NCBI GenBank assembly: GCA_037954235.1
Contig: JBBMOA010000019.1
Coordinates: 18,280,305-18,344,304 of the forward strand
Reading direction: 5' to 3'
Length of the DNA stretch: 64,000 bases
Source: Aulostomus chinensis
Lineage: Eukaryota > Chordata > Actinopteri > Syngnathiformes > Aulostomidae
In this document: piece by piece, positions 62,958 through 64,000 of the stretch
Layout of the letters: each line of letters starts with the position of its first letter
How positions within the stretch are numbered: the first letter of the stretch is position 1
The notes under the pieces: generated by a model
Database searches by the model: none
What the model was told of the DNA's origin: nothing
The model's input: the letters and a program-made list of their open reading frames with translations, nothing else
Position numbers and translations under genes: made by a program

Positions 62958-64000
62958 CTCTGTATGCTAGGGCTGTTAATTTTTCAAAAAAAATGTAGTT
63001 CGACCAAAGTTCTACTCCACTCGTATGTGGAGCCTCCAATTCCTCCGCCGAGTGCTAAGCTGACATTAGCAGGCGAGCCTGCAAACTTAATGTTTTGTCC
63101 ATTTTTTTTTTTTGAAGAGAGACAGTGAGAATGCTGCCTTTTAAGTTGATGATCAGGAAGTGTAGAACCTAAAATACTTCCACATGCTGCTTCTCAGATG
63201 TTTCAAGGCCGTGATTGTCCACCCAGTAGGGCTCTCCTCGTTATTATCTTCTGTTGACGTAACAAAAAACATGCTAACATATTAGCTCAATGCTTTACCC
63301 ACACCCTTTGCTGGATGAGACGGGAACTACTTAAAAACTGTCTGTGGAGCCAAACTACATGTTGTATCTGAACATTCACTCTCAACCCCCACAGTGGGAC
63401 AAATACAGTGAGTCCTGTTGACAGATTAACAGCACAGATGAAGGATTTTTAACCAGACTTAGCATTTGCAGGTAACTTACAGGTCATTTGGACATGCTAA
63501 AGTGAGCATGCTATTATTACACTCAGAGTACCACCATTGTAATATTCAGCATTTGTACAGACTATTTTAATTTCACATGCTCATTGGCTAATTAACAATG
63601 GATAAAAACTATAACTTTGGCTGTTGGAAATGGCATTAATTTTGCAACTTTTCATTAACAAAATGTAGCTTAATGACAAATTGCAGTGTTGAACAGGTGA
63701 TACTTTAACAGCAAGGGACTAAAAAGTCATTCAAATCTTTCCTGGGACATTAATCTCGAACAAATTTTGAACTTTACCAAGCTAGATGGCAATTGGAAAA
63801 AAAATATGATTTACATGTTTTGTCAATTCATATAAGATAATATCATATATTACTTTTGGACATGACAATTGAGATCCTCTTCTTTTTTTAATTTCCGGCA
63901 GACTAGATGCAGCGAAGGTTCATTAGTGACCACTGATAGAACTGACCAGCAGCCTGGTTGAAGGCATAATTAAAAATCATCAATTTCACTCATGGTAAAA
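62958..64000 (+). other. cel copy 2 intron 9 continuing to the window edge
   Basis: AT-rich sequence with no frame matching the expected exon 10 (the block around GADHADD in copy 1). Nothing else is recognisable. Confidence 0.6.

Noticed and set aside
1..64000. tRNA, rRNA, snoRNA or microRNA genes
   Set aside because: I looked for A/B-box-like tRNA patterns and microRNA-like hairpins and saw none I could support. tRNAscan or Infernal would decide.

Overview
The window is nuclear DNA from a ray-finned (teleost) fish. It holds spliced vertebrate genes with GT/AG introns and the usual fish mix of (CA)n microsatellites, CCATCCAT-ended dispersed repeats, non-LTR retrotransposon pieces and small inverted-repeat DNA transposons. 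The gene order tsc1 (minus), gfi1b (plus), gtf3c5 (plus), cel (plus) matches the human 9q34 neighbourhood as I remember it. I rebuilt the gene models by eye from splice sites, reading phase and remembered human proteins; no alignment was run.

Region by region: (1) Positions 1-15.65 kb hold the 5' half of tsc1 (hamartin) on the minus strand. Twelve coding exons encode about the first 504 residues, and the gene leaves the window on the left. A long intron separates them from a probable first exon near 15.59-15.65 kb, which carries a YY1-like motif and a 10-codon upstream ORF. An NRF1-type motif lies upstream. (2) From 15.65 to 20.4 kb there is non-coding DNA leading to the head-to-head neighbour. 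(3) gfi1b, at 21.0-24.8 kb, is complete in six coding exons (317 residues): SNAG domain plus six C2H2 zinc fingers. A CCAAT/RUNX/GATA motif cluster lies about 0.6 kb upstream. (4) From 24.8 to 33.4 kb there is no gene; the interval holds a terminal-inverted-repeat element, a LINE 3' fragment, a GATA palindrome and a perfect 17-bp hairpin. (5) gtf3c5, at 33.4-42.1 kb, is complete in 11 coding exons (515 residues) and encodes the TFIIIC subunit 5. (6) From 42.1 to 47.2 kb there is a repeat-rich spacer. It contains a 34-bp minisatellite whose units match the CTCF core consensus, one unit of which is split by a hAT-type element with an exact 8-bp target duplication. (7) From 47.3 to 64 kb there are two tandem cel genes (bile-salt-activated lipase). 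Copy 1 is complete (11 coding exons, 554 residues). Copy 2 shows exons 1-9 and runs off the right edge. Exons 2-9 have identical lengths in both copies. Each copy has an antisense LINE fragment of a different type in an intron.

The genes do not form a pathway: tsc1 acts in mTORC1 control, gfi1b in blood-cell transcription, gtf3c5 in RNA polymerase III transcription and cel in fat digestion. They share only ancient linkage. I found no operon, CRISPR array, rRNA, tRNA or bacterial-type system. The most interesting non-genic structure is the CTCF-like minisatellite with the hAT insertion between gtf3c5 and the cel pair.
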